Part shown: positions 19,069 to 27,088 of the stretch, in pieces
Position numbering within the stretch: position 1 is the first letter of the stretch
How the letters are laid out: every line of letters starts with the position of its first letter
Origin: Corallococcus silvisoli
GTDB taxonomy: Bacteria; Myxococcota; Myxococcia; Myxococcales; Myxococcaceae
Direction of reading: 5' to 3'
DNA length: 64,000 bases
Assembly: GCF_009909145.1 (NCBI RefSeq)
Contig: NZ_JAAAPJ010000028.1
Coordinates: forward strand, 1 to 64,000
Program-made: the position numbers and the translations under genes
The notes under the pieces: model-generated
What the model was told of the DNA's origin: nothing
The model's input: only the letters and a program-made list of their open reading frames with translations
The model's database searches: none

Positions 19069-19953
19069 TCAGCGCTTGAGGACGCGGCCCGCCACCGCGG
19101 AGAGCTTGTCCACCAGGGCCGGGTCGCGCACGTCGGGCGAGGTCATGATGGCGTGGTCCAGCGCCGTCTGGCAGCCGCTCCGGCACGGGCCCGCATGCTG
19201 GCCCACGAGCGGCGCGATGTTCTTCACCAGCCCGCGCGCCTTGCCCGCGTTGCCCAGGAGCACCGCCACCACCTGGTCCACCGTCACCGCGTCGTGGTCC
19301 GGGTGCCAGCAGTCGTAGTCCGTGACCATCGACACGCTCGCGTAGCAGATCTCCGCTTCCCGGGCGAGCTTGGCCTCCGGCATGTTCGTCATGCCAATCA
19401 CATCACAGCCCCACTGCCGGTACAGCTTGCTCTCCGCCAGCGTGGAGAACTGCGGCCCCTCCATCACCAGGTACGTGCCGCCGCGCACGACCTTGAGGTC
19501 CAGGCCCTCGCACGCCGCCATCACCGCGTCGCCCAGGCGCGAGCACACGGGTCTGGCCATCGACACGTGCGCCACCAGCCCCGCGGAGAAGAAGCTCTTC
19601 ACGCGCGCGAAGGTCCGGTCCACGAACTGATCCACCACCACGAAGGTGCCCGGGGGCAGGTCCTCGCGCAGGCTGCCCACCGCGGAGACGGACAGGATGT
19701 CCGTCACGCCGCTGCGCTTGAGCGCGTCGATGTTGGCCCGGAAGTTCAGCTCCGACGGCGGGATGCGGTGCCCCCGGCCGTGGCGCGGCAGGAACACCAC
19801 CGGCTGGTCGCCGATGCGCCCGAAGCAGAACTCGTCCGACGTCTCACCGAAGGGCGACGACACCCGGCGCCACGAGACATCCGTCAGGCCATCAATCTGA
19901 TACAGGCCGCTGCCGCCGATGATGCCCAGCACGGGCTTGTTGGAACTCGACAT
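19069..19953 (-). CDS. mtnP: S-methyl-5'-thioadenosine phosphorylase
   Basis: 294 residues. Cleaves methylthioadenosine with phosphate to adenine and methylthioribose-1-phosphate, making a separate nucleosidase plus kinase unnecessary. Motifs: GIIGGSGLY at the N-terminus, FLPRHGRGHRIPPSELNFRAN, MEGPQFST and GMTNMPEAKLAREAE, as in PNP/MTAP family 2. The length and MTAP-type sites favour MTA over purine nucleosides. Internal gene of the mtn operon, 34 bases after mtnC. Confidence 0.92.
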   Translation of the reverse strand: MSSSNKPVLGIIGGSGLYQIDGLTDVSWRRVSSPFGETSDEFCFGRIGDQPVVFLPRHGRGHRIPPSELNFRANIDALKRSGVTDILSVSAVGSLREDLPPGTFVVVDQFVDRTFARVKSFFSAGLVAHVSMARPVCSRLGDAVMAACEGLDLKVVRGGTYLVMEGPQFSTLAESKLYRQWGCDVIGMTNMPEAKLAREAEICYASVSMVTDYDCWHPDHDAVTVDQVVAVLLGNAGKARGLVKNIAPLVGQHAGPCRSGCQTALDHAIMTSPDVRDPALVDKLSAVAGRVLKR

Positions 19954-19987
19954 GGTGGAAAGGCTCCGCTCCGGAGGGACGAACGCT

Positions 19988-20689
19988 TCAGGACACGCGC
20001 GCGAACGGGTCGAGCGACGTGAAGTCGTGGAACACCGGGTGCCCGTGGCCCGGGGGGATGGCCACCTCGCCCCGGTCCAGGCACGCCGTGCAGAAGCCCG
20101 CCTGCCGGGCCGCGTCCAGCTCCAACACGTTGTCGGAGAGGAACAGGAGGTCCTTCGGCGGCAGCGCCAGCGCCTGGGCGATTCGCGTGTACGACGCGGC
20201 CTCCACCTTGGGCCCGGTGGTGGTGTCGAAGTAGCCGGAGAACAGCGGCGACAGGTCCCCCTCCACGCTGTAGCCGAAGATCAGCTTCTGCGCGGCGATG
20301 CTGCCGGAGGAATAGACATACAGGCGCAGGCCCGCGCCGTGCCACTCGCGCAGCGCCCGGGCCGCGTCCGCGTGCACGTGGCCCTTCAGCTCGCCGCGCG
20401 CGTAGCCATCCGCCCAGAGGAGGCCCTGGAGCGTCTTGAGCGGCGTGGCCTTGCGGTCCTCGTCCAGCCAGCGCTGGAGCAGCGCGACGGTGCCCACGTC
20501 GTCCAGCCCGGGCTCGCCCGCGAGCGTGCGCGCGTCGGACAGGCACTGGCGCACGGCGGCGTCCTGGCCGTGCGTCGCGACGTACTCCGCCAGGTGCCTC
20601 CGGGCGAAGGGGAAGAGCACGTCCTTCACGAAGGCGATGGAGCTGGTGGTGCCTTCGATGTCGGTGACGATGGCGACCGGGGCGCTCAC
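19988..20689 (-). CDS. mtnC: enolase-phosphatase E1
   Basis: 233 residues from a GTG that overlaps the mtnD stop (GTGA). A haloacid-dehalogenase enzyme that enolises and dephosphorylates diketo-methylthiopentyl-1-phosphate to acireductone. HAD motifs: VTDIEGTTS (the nucleophile Asp10 is followed by IE, typical of E1), VYSSGS, GPKVEAASY with the Lys, and FLSDNVLELDAA. Cytoplasmic. Confidence 0.9.
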   Translation of the reverse strand: MSAPVAIVTDIEGTTSSIAFVKDVLFPFARRHLAEYVATHGQDAAVRQCLSDARTLAGEPGLDDVGTVALLQRWLDEDRKATPLKTLQGLLWADGYARGELKGHVHADAARALREWHGAGLRLYVYSSGSIAAQKLIFGYSVEGDLSPLFSGYFDTTTGPKVEAASYTRIAQALALPPKDLLFLSDNVLELDAARQAGFCTACLDRGEVAIPPGHGHPVFHDFTSLDPFARVS

Positions 20690-21231
20690 GGCGCGTACTT
20701 CGGGAAGCGGTCGGCGATGGTCTCGCCGGTGAAGTGGCCCACCCAGCCGTCGGGGCGGATGAAGAAGCGGATGGCGGCGAAGCGGGGCCGGGGCCCCATG
20801 TCGAACCAGTGCTTCATGCCCTCCGGCACGCTGATGAGGTCGCCCCGGGTGCACTCCACCTGGAACACCTTGTCGCCGGCGTGCAGGTAGAAGCAGCCGC
20901 TGCCCTCCACCATGATGCGCGCCTCGTCCTCCGTGTGGGAGTGCTCGGAGAGGAACTTCTGGCGGGCCGCCTCCACGTTGGGCGCGTCCGGCTTGATGCG
21001 CGCCACGTCCACGGTGTTGTACCCGTGGGCCTTCTTCTCCGCGTCCACCACGTGCTGGTAGGCCGCGAGCACTTCCTCCTGGCCCGCGTTGTCCGGCAGC
21101 TCCACGGACGCGTCCACGCGCTCGAAGCGCACGCCAATGGTCTTCAGCTCCCGGCCGATGTCCGCCACGTCGGTGAAGACGCCCAGCGGTGCCTCCGGCT
21201 GGTGGTCCTTGTAGACAATCAGGTTGCTCAT
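20686..21231 (-). CDS. mtnD: acireductone dioxygenase
   Basis: 181 residues, standard for ARD. A cupin metal enzyme that oxidises acireductone to the 2-keto acid precursor of methionine and formate (Fe form), or carries out the off-pathway reaction with Ni. Metal ligands His97, His99 and Glu103 in EHSHTEDEAR and His141 in GMKHWFD are intact. The ATG overlaps the mtnB stop by four bases (ATGA). Confidence 0.92.
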   Translation of the reverse strand: MSNLIVYKDHQPEAPLGVFTDVADIGRELKTIGVRFERVDASVELPDNAGQEEVLAAYQHVVDAEKKAHGYNTVDVARIKPDAPNVEAARQKFLSEHSHTEDEARIMVEGSGCFYLHAGDKVFQVECTRGDLISVPEGMKHWFDMGPRPRFAAIRFFIRPDGWVGHFTGETIADRFPKYAP

Positions 21232-21857
21232 CGCCGCACCTTCATCTTCTCGAGTTCGTACGTCAGCAGGTGTTCCAGCGCCACCACGTGGCGCCGCGCC
21301 TCGGCCATGCTCCGGCCCCAGGTGTAGAGCCCGTGGCCGGCGATGAGATACGCGACCAGGTCCGTGCGCTTCTCCAGCAGCGCGGTCACCTTCCCGGCCA
21401 GCCGGGGGATGTCCTGGTCGTTGGGGAAGATGGGGATGGACACCGCCGCCTCGTGCGTGCGGGTGTCGCCCAGGGCCTTGAGCAGCTCGAAGTCCTGGAG
21501 CACCAGCTCGCCCTCGGGCAGCCGCAGGTTGGACAGGAGCGCGGCCACCACGGAGTGCGTGTGCAGCACGGCCTGGGCCTCCGGCCGGTCGCGGTAGAGC
21601 TGGAGGTGCAGGGGCGTCTCCGCGGAGGAGCCCTTCGGCGGCGGCGCGTGGATGTCCGCCACCAGCACGTCCGCCTCCACCAGCTCCCCCTTGTCCACGC
21701 CGGAGCGCGTGACGGCGGCCGTGCGGGCATCCAGCCTGCGGGAGAAGTTGCCGCTGGTGGCGGGCACGAAGTTGCGCACGCTGAGGAAGCGGCCCACTTC
21801 GACGATTTCACGGGCCGCTTCGGACAGCGTGGCGGCGGGGGCCGGGCTGATGCTCAT
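21228..21857 (-). CDS. mtnB: methylthioribulose-1-phosphate dehydratase
   Basis: 209 residues, class II aldolase fold but of the dehydratase branch: ATSGNFSRR, zinc ligands His99 and His101 in VLHTHS, the IPIFPNDQDI motif typical of MtnB, and His175 in AGHGLYTWG. Removes water from methylthioribulose-1-phosphate. First gene of the operon; GAGGGATGG lies before the ATG. A 17-base perfect palindrome and a promoter-like pair lie upstream. Confidence 0.9.
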   Translation of the reverse strand: MSISPAPAATLSEAAREIVEVGRFLSVRNFVPATSGNFSRRLDARTAAVTRSGVDKGELVEADVLVADIHAPPPKGSSAETPLHLQLYRDRPEAQAVLHTHSVVAALLSNLRLPEGELVLQDFELLKALGDTRTHEAAVSIPIFPNDQDIPRLAGKVTALLEKRTDLVAYLIAGHGLYTWGRSMAEARRHVVALEHLLTYELEKMKVRR

Positions 21858-21881
21858 CCATCCCTCGGGGGGGCGTGAGGA

Positions 21882-21898
21882 CGCGATGAAACATCGCG
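21882..21898. promoter_or_regulatory. perfect palindrome in the mtn operon leader
   Basis: CGCGATG-AAA-CATCGCG, 7-base arms with a 3-base centre, between the candidate promoter and the mtnB start (25 bases from the ATG). It could be a repressor operator or a leader hairpin. The 5' leader is too short for a known SAM riboswitch. Confidence 0.45.
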
Positions 21899-21910
21899 CT
21901 GATGACACGG

Positions 21911-21941
21911 AGCATAATCCGGCGCTGACCGGTAGGCGCAA
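21911..21941 (-). promoter_or_regulatory. candidate promoter of the mtn operon
   Basis: On the minus strand TTGCGC (21936-21941) and TATGCT (21911-21916) are 19 bases apart, some 54 bases upstream of mtnB. Spacing is a little long, so this is tentative. Confidence 0.35.
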
Positions 21942-21981
21942 GGGAACGCGACGCAGGACGTCACCCGTCCCTGGGGACGGC

Positions 21982-22794
21982 TCAGCCGCCCTCCAGCGCG
22001 AAGGTGGCCAGCCGCGCGAACTCCTTCTGCCCGTCTTGCTCCAGCACGTCGTTGTGGCCCGCGCCCGGCACCGTGACCACCGTGGCGTGGGGGAAGCGCT
22101 GCCCCAGCTCCCGGCCCATGGCCACGGGCACGACGTCGTCGTCCTCGCCATGGATGATGAGCACGGGGATGGGAATGCCGGGGGCCTTGTCCTGGGACTG
22201 GTAGCGGTCGCGCATGAGCAGCGTGGCCGGAAGGAAGGGCACCGTGCGCTGGCCCATGGCCACCATGGACGTGTACGGCGACACCAGCACCATGCGGGCT
22301 CCGTACCCGCGCCGCGCCATCTCCACCGCGACGCCCGTGCCCAGGCTGCGCCCGCTGAGCACGATGTCCTCCGGCTTCACGCCCTCGTCGCGCAGGAGCT
22401 GGAGCGCGGCCTCCGCGGAGGCGTACAGGCCCGCCTCCGACGGACTGCCCGGCGACGCGCCGTAGCCCGGGTACTCCACCGCGAGGAAGCCCAGGCCCGC
22501 GTCCCCCAGCATCTGGCCCATCCCCTGCTGTCCCAGGAGCTGTTCACCGTTGCCGTGGAAGTGCACCACCGTGGGCGCTCCCGGCGGCGCGGGCAGGTAG
22601 AAGCGATCCACCTGGAGGCCCGTCGCCAGCGGCACCGTGCCGAACCCAGGCCGCGCCCGCAGCGCCTCCGGCGACGAGCGCGGCGCGGGGTAGATGAGGG
22701 AGCGCTGCGCGGCGAAGGCGAGTGCGCACAGCGCGAGGTACAGCATGCCGGTGACGAGGAGGAAGGCCATGAGCTGGCGGCGGAAGCGGTGCAC
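21982..22794 (-). CDS. alpha/beta hydrolase, BEM46/ABHD13-like, membrane-anchored
   Basis: 270 residues from a GTG with a TGGAGTGG purine run upstream (ATG 22770 is the alternative). A basic start and one hydrophobic segment (residues about 8-28) anchor the protein. The hydrolase core has VVHFHGNGEQL, VEYPGYGAS, the nucleophile elbow LSGRSLGTG, the acid in HGEDDDVVP and the His in GAGHND. Lipid or ester substrate unknown. Twelve bases downstream of the dienelactone hydrolase-like gene, so probably co-transcribed with it. Confidence 0.8.
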   Translation of the reverse strand: MHRFRRQLMAFLLVTGMLYLALCALAFAAQRSLIYPAPRSSPEALRARPGFGTVPLATGLQVDRFYLPAPPGAPTVVHFHGNGEQLLGQQGMGQMLGDAGLGFLAVEYPGYGASPGSPSEAGLYASAEAALQLLRDEGVKPEDIVLSGRSLGTGVAVEMARRGYGARMVLVSPYTSMVAMGQRTVPFLPATLLMRDRYQSQDKAPGIPIPVLIIHGEDDDVVPVAMGRELGQRFPHATVVTVPGAGHNDVLEQDGQKEFARLATFALEGG

Positions 22795-22806
22795 GCCGCC
22801 ACTCCA

Positions 22807-23637
22807 TCACACCGCTCGCTCCCGGGGCGACAGCCGCGCGTCGAAGAACGTGAGCAGCTTCGCCCAGGCGCCGCGCGCGGCCTCCGCGTCGTAGTTGGAG
22901 CGCGTGTCGTTGAGGAAGGCGTGCTTCGTGCCCGCGAAGGTGTGCCGCTCGTAGGGCACGCCCCTCTCCTTCGTGAGGTCCACCAGCGCCGGGACGCTTC
23001 CGTTGACGCGCGCGTCGTCCTCCGCGTAGAGGCCGAGCACCGGGGCCTTGAGGTGCGTCAGCGTCTCCTGCGGAGGCGTGAAGCCGTAGCAGGTCGCGAC
23101 GGCCGCGACCCGCGGATCCGCGCTCGCGAGCCGCAGGGCCAGCGAGCCCCCCATGCAGAAGCCCAGGGCGCCGACCTCGCGGCCCTTCGCCGGGCCCTGG
23201 GACAGCCACTCACGGCCGCCCTTCACGGTGGCCAGGTAGTCCGGCCAGGGGCGGTTCGGGTCGAGCAGCGTGCCCAGGGTCTCGCGGAAGCTCCGGGCCT
23301 GGGCTTCGGGGTACCTCGCGAGGCCCTCCTCCAGCTTCGCGTTGTCGAACCACGAGGGCGTGGGCATCGTGTCCAGGAAGGCCTTCACGTCCTCGATGCG
23401 CTGGGGGGCCAGCTCCGGGCGGCGCCCGCCGTAGGTGTAGAGGTCCGGCGCGAGGACAGCGTAGCCCGCCATCGCCAGCCGGTTCGCGATGTCCTGGATG
23501 TGCGGATCCACGCCGAAGACCTCCTGGATGACCACGAGGCCGGGCAGCGGCCCCTTCGCCATCGCCGGGCGCGTGGAGTAGCCCTGCGCGGGCTTGCCTC
23601 CCGCGTCGAAGTCCACCCATTCGGATTGAAGCTTCAT
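22807..23637 (-). CDS. dienelactone hydrolase family protein
   Basis: 276 residues. The family's Cys nucleophile sits in GALGFCMGGSLAL, the acid in YAEDDARV, and the His in GTKHAFLND; the N-terminal VVIQEVFGVDPHIQDIANRLA block is characteristic. Hydrolyses lactone-type or ester substrates; no aromatic-degradation genes are nearby, so a role in chlorocatechol breakdown is not supported. Start MKLQSE is used because the upstream open frame looks non-coding. Confidence 0.85.
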   Translation of the reverse strand: MKLQSEWVDFDAGGKPAQGYSTRPAMAKGPLPGLVVIQEVFGVDPHIQDIANRLAMAGYAVLAPDLYTYGGRRPELAPQRIEDVKAFLDTMPTPSWFDNAKLEEGLARYPEAQARSFRETLGTLLDPNRPWPDYLATVKGGREWLSQGPAKGREVGALGFCMGGSLALRLASADPRVAAVATCYGFTPPQETLTHLKAPVLGLYAEDDARVNGSVPALVDLTKERGVPYERHTFAGTKHAFLNDTRSNYDAEAARGAWAKLLTFFDARLSPRERAV

Positions 23638-23708
23638 CGGTCGTCCTCCGGAGCGTGTCGCGTGTGCACGCGGCAGCGTAGCGCCCCGCGCCACGCCCCG
23701 CGCGGCCG

Positions 23709-24944
23709 TCAGTGCGGCATCGAAGCGAGGAACGACAGGCCCAGGTGCACCGCCGACGCGACCACCAGCCCCACGCCCACCAGCCCCGCCAACGTCAGGG
23801 CCATGGGGTGGCGGTCCGCGGCGCGCAGGCCCTGATGGAAGGTCCGCTTCAGGAGCGTGCGCTGGCAGTGCACGTGGATGCGGCCCTCCAGCGCGGCGTG
23901 CAGCTGCGACACCATCTCATCCACGGAGGCGAAGCGCTCCTGGGGGTCCTTGCTCATGCCCATCTTCACGAACCACATCAGCTCCGCGGGCACCGGGCCC
24001 TGCGCGCTGTTCACGTGCATGGAGGCCATGTCCAGCGTGCGCGTCTGCACCGCCTTCATGATGTCCGGCACGGACTGGAGGCCGTCCAGGTAGTGCGTCA
24101 GGGACAGCAGCTCGTGGAAGAGCACCGACAGGCTGTAGATGTCGCTGCGCGCGTCCATCGCGTCGTGCTCGCCGCGCGCCTGCTCCGGGGACATGTAGAG
24201 CGGCGTGCCCACCACGGAGCCCAGCTCCGTCTGGAGCGGCCGGGCCGGGGCGATGGCCTCCGTCGGGGTGCCCGGGAGCACCGGGGCGGTCGGTGAACCC
24301 ACGCGGCGCGCGAGCCCCCAGTCCAGCACCGTCACCTCTCCGAAGGGGCCCACCATGATGTTCGCGGGCTTGAGGTCGCGGTGGATGAAGCCCTTGCCGT
24401 GCGCGTACGACAGCGCGTGCAGCACGCCCAGGAAGATCTGCACCCGCACCTGGAACGGGTAGCGCACCAGCGCATCCAGCTCCGAGCGGCGCAGCCGGGC
24501 GATGATGGACTCCAGCGTCTCGCCCTTCAGGTGCTTCATCATGAAGAAGTAGCGGCCCTGGTCATCCACGCCCACGTCGTGCACCGGCACGATGTTCGGG
24601 TGGTCCAGCGTGCCCACGGTGCGAATCTCCTCCACGAAGCGCAGCACCCGGTCCAGCTCCGCGCCCGGGGGGAGCCGCTTGAGCGCCACCTCCCGCTCGA
24701 TGTCGTGGTCGCGGATGAGCACCACCTCGCCCATGCCGCCCTGGCCCAGCGGGCGCACTTCCTCGAAGCGCTCGCGCTGCAGGGGCACCACGCTGGGCTG
24801 CTGGCCCGTCCACTCCACCCGTGGGAGCACGGTGTTGCGCCGCTGGGTCGCCGCGCCGGCGGGCACGAGCGTGGGCGCCAGCTGCGCCCCCGTGGAGGGA
24901 GTGATGAGCGTGTTTTCCAGGCCGGCCGCCAGCGATTGACTCAT
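23709..24944 (-). CDS. Ser/Thr protein kinase with DWG motif and C-terminal membrane segment
   Basis: 411 residues. Kinase domain about 58-350: GQGGMGEV glycine loop, VALKR lysine, FIHRDLKPANI catalytic loop, LDWGLAR in place of DFG, and GTPLYMSPEQA activation segment end. DWG is common among bacterial Hanks-type kinases and retains the metal-binding Asp, so the kinase is probably active. A Thr-rich N-terminus could be autophosphorylated. One C-terminal membrane segment (about 383-407) with only a few residues beyond leaves the kinase cytoplasmic with no extracytoplasmic sensor. Target unknown. Confidence 0.87.
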   Translation of the reverse strand: MSQSLAAGLENTLITPSTGAQLAPTLVPAGAATQRRNTVLPRVEWTGQQPSVVPLQRERFEEVRPLGQGGMGEVVLIRDHDIEREVALKRLPPGAELDRVLRFVEEIRTVGTLDHPNIVPVHDVGVDDQGRYFFMMKHLKGETLESIIARLRRSELDALVRYPFQVRVQIFLGVLHALSYAHGKGFIHRDLKPANIMVGPFGEVTVLDWGLARRVGSPTAPVLPGTPTEAIAPARPLQTELGSVVGTPLYMSPEQARGEHDAMDARSDIYSLSVLFHELLSLTHYLDGLQSVPDIMKAVQTRTLDMASMHVNSAQGPVPAELMWFVKMGMSKDPQERFASVDEMVSQLHAALEGRIHVHCQRTLLKRTFHQGLRAADRHPMALTLAGLVGVGLVVASAVHLGLSFLASMPH

Positions 24945-25042
24945 GGGAGGCCAGGAATAGCAGGCACTCCGCGCGCGCGCCCACCTACGCGCAGTCCATG
25001 ACGCAACCGCGCGAAACCACAGGGCTGGCGGCCCGCCTGGCG

Positions 25043-25714
25043 TCAGCCGGCCGGGGTGAAGGGCACGTCCAGCACCGGCAATTTCGTAGCGCCGGGCAGG
25101 TCGTAGTGCCACCACTCCATCCGGTTGCGCTGGAAGCCGGCGCCCTCCATGGCCTTGCGCAGCACCTCCCGGTGTTCGCGCGAGGCGGGCGTGCCGCCCG
25201 TGTAGCCGTGGTGCGCCGCGGGGGTGAAGTCATCGAAGGGGGTGGGCATCTCCACCTCCGCCCCCGCCGCCGTCACCAGGGTCAGGTCCACCGCCCCGCC
25301 CCGGTTGTGGTTGGAGCCCTTGTGGGGGTCCGCCACGTAGCCGGGCTTGGGGAGGATCTTCCACATCTCGTACTGCACCGCGCGCGGCCGGTAGCAGTCA
25401 TACACCTTCAGCCGGTAGCCCTGGGGGCGCAGCGCGTCCGCGGCCTGCGTCAGGCGCTTCACCGAGTCCGGCAACAACAGACACCGCGCGCCGTCCGGAT
25501 ACACCTGCCGCTTGAGGAAGTTGTCCTTCGTCGCGTAGCGCAGGTCCAGCACCAGGTCCGGGATGACGGTGGCCGCGTCCACCAGCTCCACCTTCGGGGC
25601 GGGGGCCTTCGCCTCGGGCTTCGGGGACGGCTTCGCGGCCTTCGCGTCCTCCGACAGGGCCGGGGCGCCTCCCAGGAGCGCCAGGGTCAGCGTGAGGCCC
25701 GCCGCCGCGCGCAT
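25043..25714 (-). CDS. D-alanyl-D-alanine dipeptidase (VanX/DdpX family), exported
   Basis: 223 residues with a signal-like N-terminus (LTLTLALLGGAPALS) and a Lys/Pro/Ala linker. Zinc peptidase motifs: SNHNRGGAVDLTL (His and Asp ligands, SxHxxGxAxD) and MEWWHYD (catalytic Glu, His ligand). Arg in YDCYRPR matches the family. An exported DdpX-type enzyme would recycle D-Ala-D-Ala released from peptidoglycan rather than give vancomycin resistance. Its ATG overlaps the queC stop by one base. Confidence 0.85.
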   Translation of the reverse strand: MRAAAGLTLTLALLGGAPALSEDAKAAKPSPKPEAKAPAPKVELVDAATVIPDLVLDLRYATKDNFLKRQVYPDGARCLLLPDSVKRLTQAADALRPQGYRLKVYDCYRPRAVQYEMWKILPKPGYVADPHKGSNHNRGGAVDLTLVTAAGAEVEMPTPFDDFTPAAHHGYTGGTPASREHREVLRKAMEGAGFQRNRMEWWHYDLPGATKLPVLDVPFTPAG

Positions 25715-26409
25715 CAGCGCACCCCGTCCGTGTACGGCGTGGGGTCCGGCACGCCCGCCTCCTGGAAGCCCTTCGCGCGGAGCACGCAGCTGTCGCAGCG
25801 GCCACACGCGCGGCCCTGGGCGTCCGGGTCGTAGCAGGAGTGCGTCATCCCGTAGTCCACGCCCAGCTTCACGCCGGCCTGGATGATCTGCGCCTTGGTG
25901 AGCCCGGAGAGCGGCGCGTGCACCTGGAAGCGCGCGCCCTCCACGCCGGCCTTGGTGGCCAGCTGGGCCATCGCCTCGAAGGAGCGGATGAACTCCGGAC
26001 GGCAGTCGGGATAGCCGCTGTAGTCCACCGCGTTGACGCCGATGTAGAGGTCCGTGGCGTCCACCACCTCCGCCAGCCCCAGCGCCAGGGAGAGGAACAG
26101 CGCGTTGCGCGCGGGCACGTACGTCACCGGGACGTCGTGGGACATGGCGTCCTCCGAGCGGTCCTTGGGCACCGGGATGTCATCCGTGAGGGCCGAGCCG
26201 CCCACCTGCCTCAGGTCCACCGACACCACGCGCACGTCGCGCACGCCCATGGCCGCGGCCACCTTGCGCGCGCGGTCCAGCTCCACCGCGTGGCGCTGTC
26301 CGTAGGCGATGCACAGGCACACCGGCTCGAAGCCGTCCGCCTTCGCCATCGCCAGACACGTCGTTGAATCCAGACCTCCGGACAGGAGCACCACCGCACG
26401 CTTCGCCAT
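25714..26409 (-). CDS. queC: 7-cyano-7-deazaguanine synthase
   Basis: 231 residues, full length. Converts 7-carboxy-7-deazaguanine with ammonia and ATP to preQ0, for queuosine or deazapurine DNA modification. PP-loop SGGLDSTT, the NALFLSLALG and GVNAVDYSGYPDCRPEF blocks, and the four-Cys zinc site CYDPDAQGRACGRCDSC are intact. MAKRAV is taken as the start. No queD, queE or queF is in the window; its partner in the operon is a dipeptidase, probably an incidental pairing. Confidence 0.92.
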   Translation of the reverse strand: MAKRAVVLLSGGLDSTTCLAMAKADGFEPVCLCIAYGQRHAVELDRARKVAAAMGVRDVRVVSVDLRQVGGSALTDDIPVPKDRSEDAMSHDVPVTYVPARNALFLSLALGLAEVVDATDLYIGVNAVDYSGYPDCRPEFIRSFEAMAQLATKAGVEGARFQVHAPLSGLTKAQIIQAGVKLGVDYGMTHSCYDPDAQGRACGRCDSCVLRAKGFQEAGVPDPTPYTDGVR

Positions 26410-26466
26410 TCCATCCTCCACTTCGGGGCGGCGCACGTTACACGACGGGAAGAAGCCCGGGGTGTT

Positions 26467-27075
26467 TCAGTCCACGCGGTCGCCGCTCACCGTGTACACG
26501 GTGGTGCACGTGGACGGCTTGCAATTGCAGCTCGCCCCCTTGCCCGGCAGGAACACGTCCGTGAGCGTGCCGCACGCGAGCGACACGTCGTAGCCGTTCT
26601 CCGTGGGCGCCGGGACGGAGCCGTCCGGGATGCCGCCATCCAGCGCCTTGCAGTCGCGCGCCACGTTGCGCGCCTGGCTGTCGCTCAAGAGCACGACGTT
26701 CAGCGCTTCCTCGATTTCGGAGTCCTCGCAGCCGGTGCCACACGAGTCGCGGCGCGCGGTGGCGCGGTGGGTGGAGGACACGCTCTGGCCGTTGTAGCCC
26801 GCGTCGCGGGAGAAGCCCTGCACGGTGAGGAAGCCCGTGCCCGCGTCGGTGTCTCGCGAGAAGGTCCCCTCGAAGATGAAGGTGCCCGCGTCATCGAGCT
26901 GCGCGAAGTCGCGCGAGCCCGCGTCGCACGTGGTGCGCGCCGCGTCCAGCTTCGCCTGGAAGCGGAAGGTCCCCAGCACCTGGTTGCCCGGGTACACGGG
27001 GTCGGAGAAACAGCCCACCGCCACGGCCAGTGCCGCCGCGGGGAAGAGCGCCGCTGCCAGTCGCTTCCAGTGCAT
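26467..27075 (-). CDS. Cys-rich lipoprotein, unknown function
   Basis: 202 residues. Signal with lipobox VAVGC (Cys22). The mature part has about ten Cys, in pairs near the middle (DSCGTGCED) and the C-terminus (GASCNCKPSTC), suggesting disulfides outside the cytoplasm. It starts 13 bases after the stop of the giant TPR gene, so it is the second gene of that transcript. No family recognised. Confidence 0.7.
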   Translation of the reverse strand: MHWKRLAAALFPAAALAVAVGCFSDPVYPGNQVLGTFRFQAKLDAARTTCDAGSRDFAQLDDAGTFIFEGTFSRDTDAGTGFLTVQGFSRDAGYNGQSVSSTHRATARRDSCGTGCEDSEIEEALNVVLLSDSQARNVARDCKALDGGIPDGSVPAPTENGYDVSLACGTLTDVFLPGKGASCNCKPSTCTTVYTVSGDRVD

Positions 27076-27088
27076 GACGCGCTCCAGG

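Noticed and set aside
21858..21981. SAM or SAH riboswitch upstream of the methionine-salvage operon
   Set aside because: No conserved riboswitch core could be traced and the leader downstream of the likely promoter is about 50 bases; only a simple palindrome is present.
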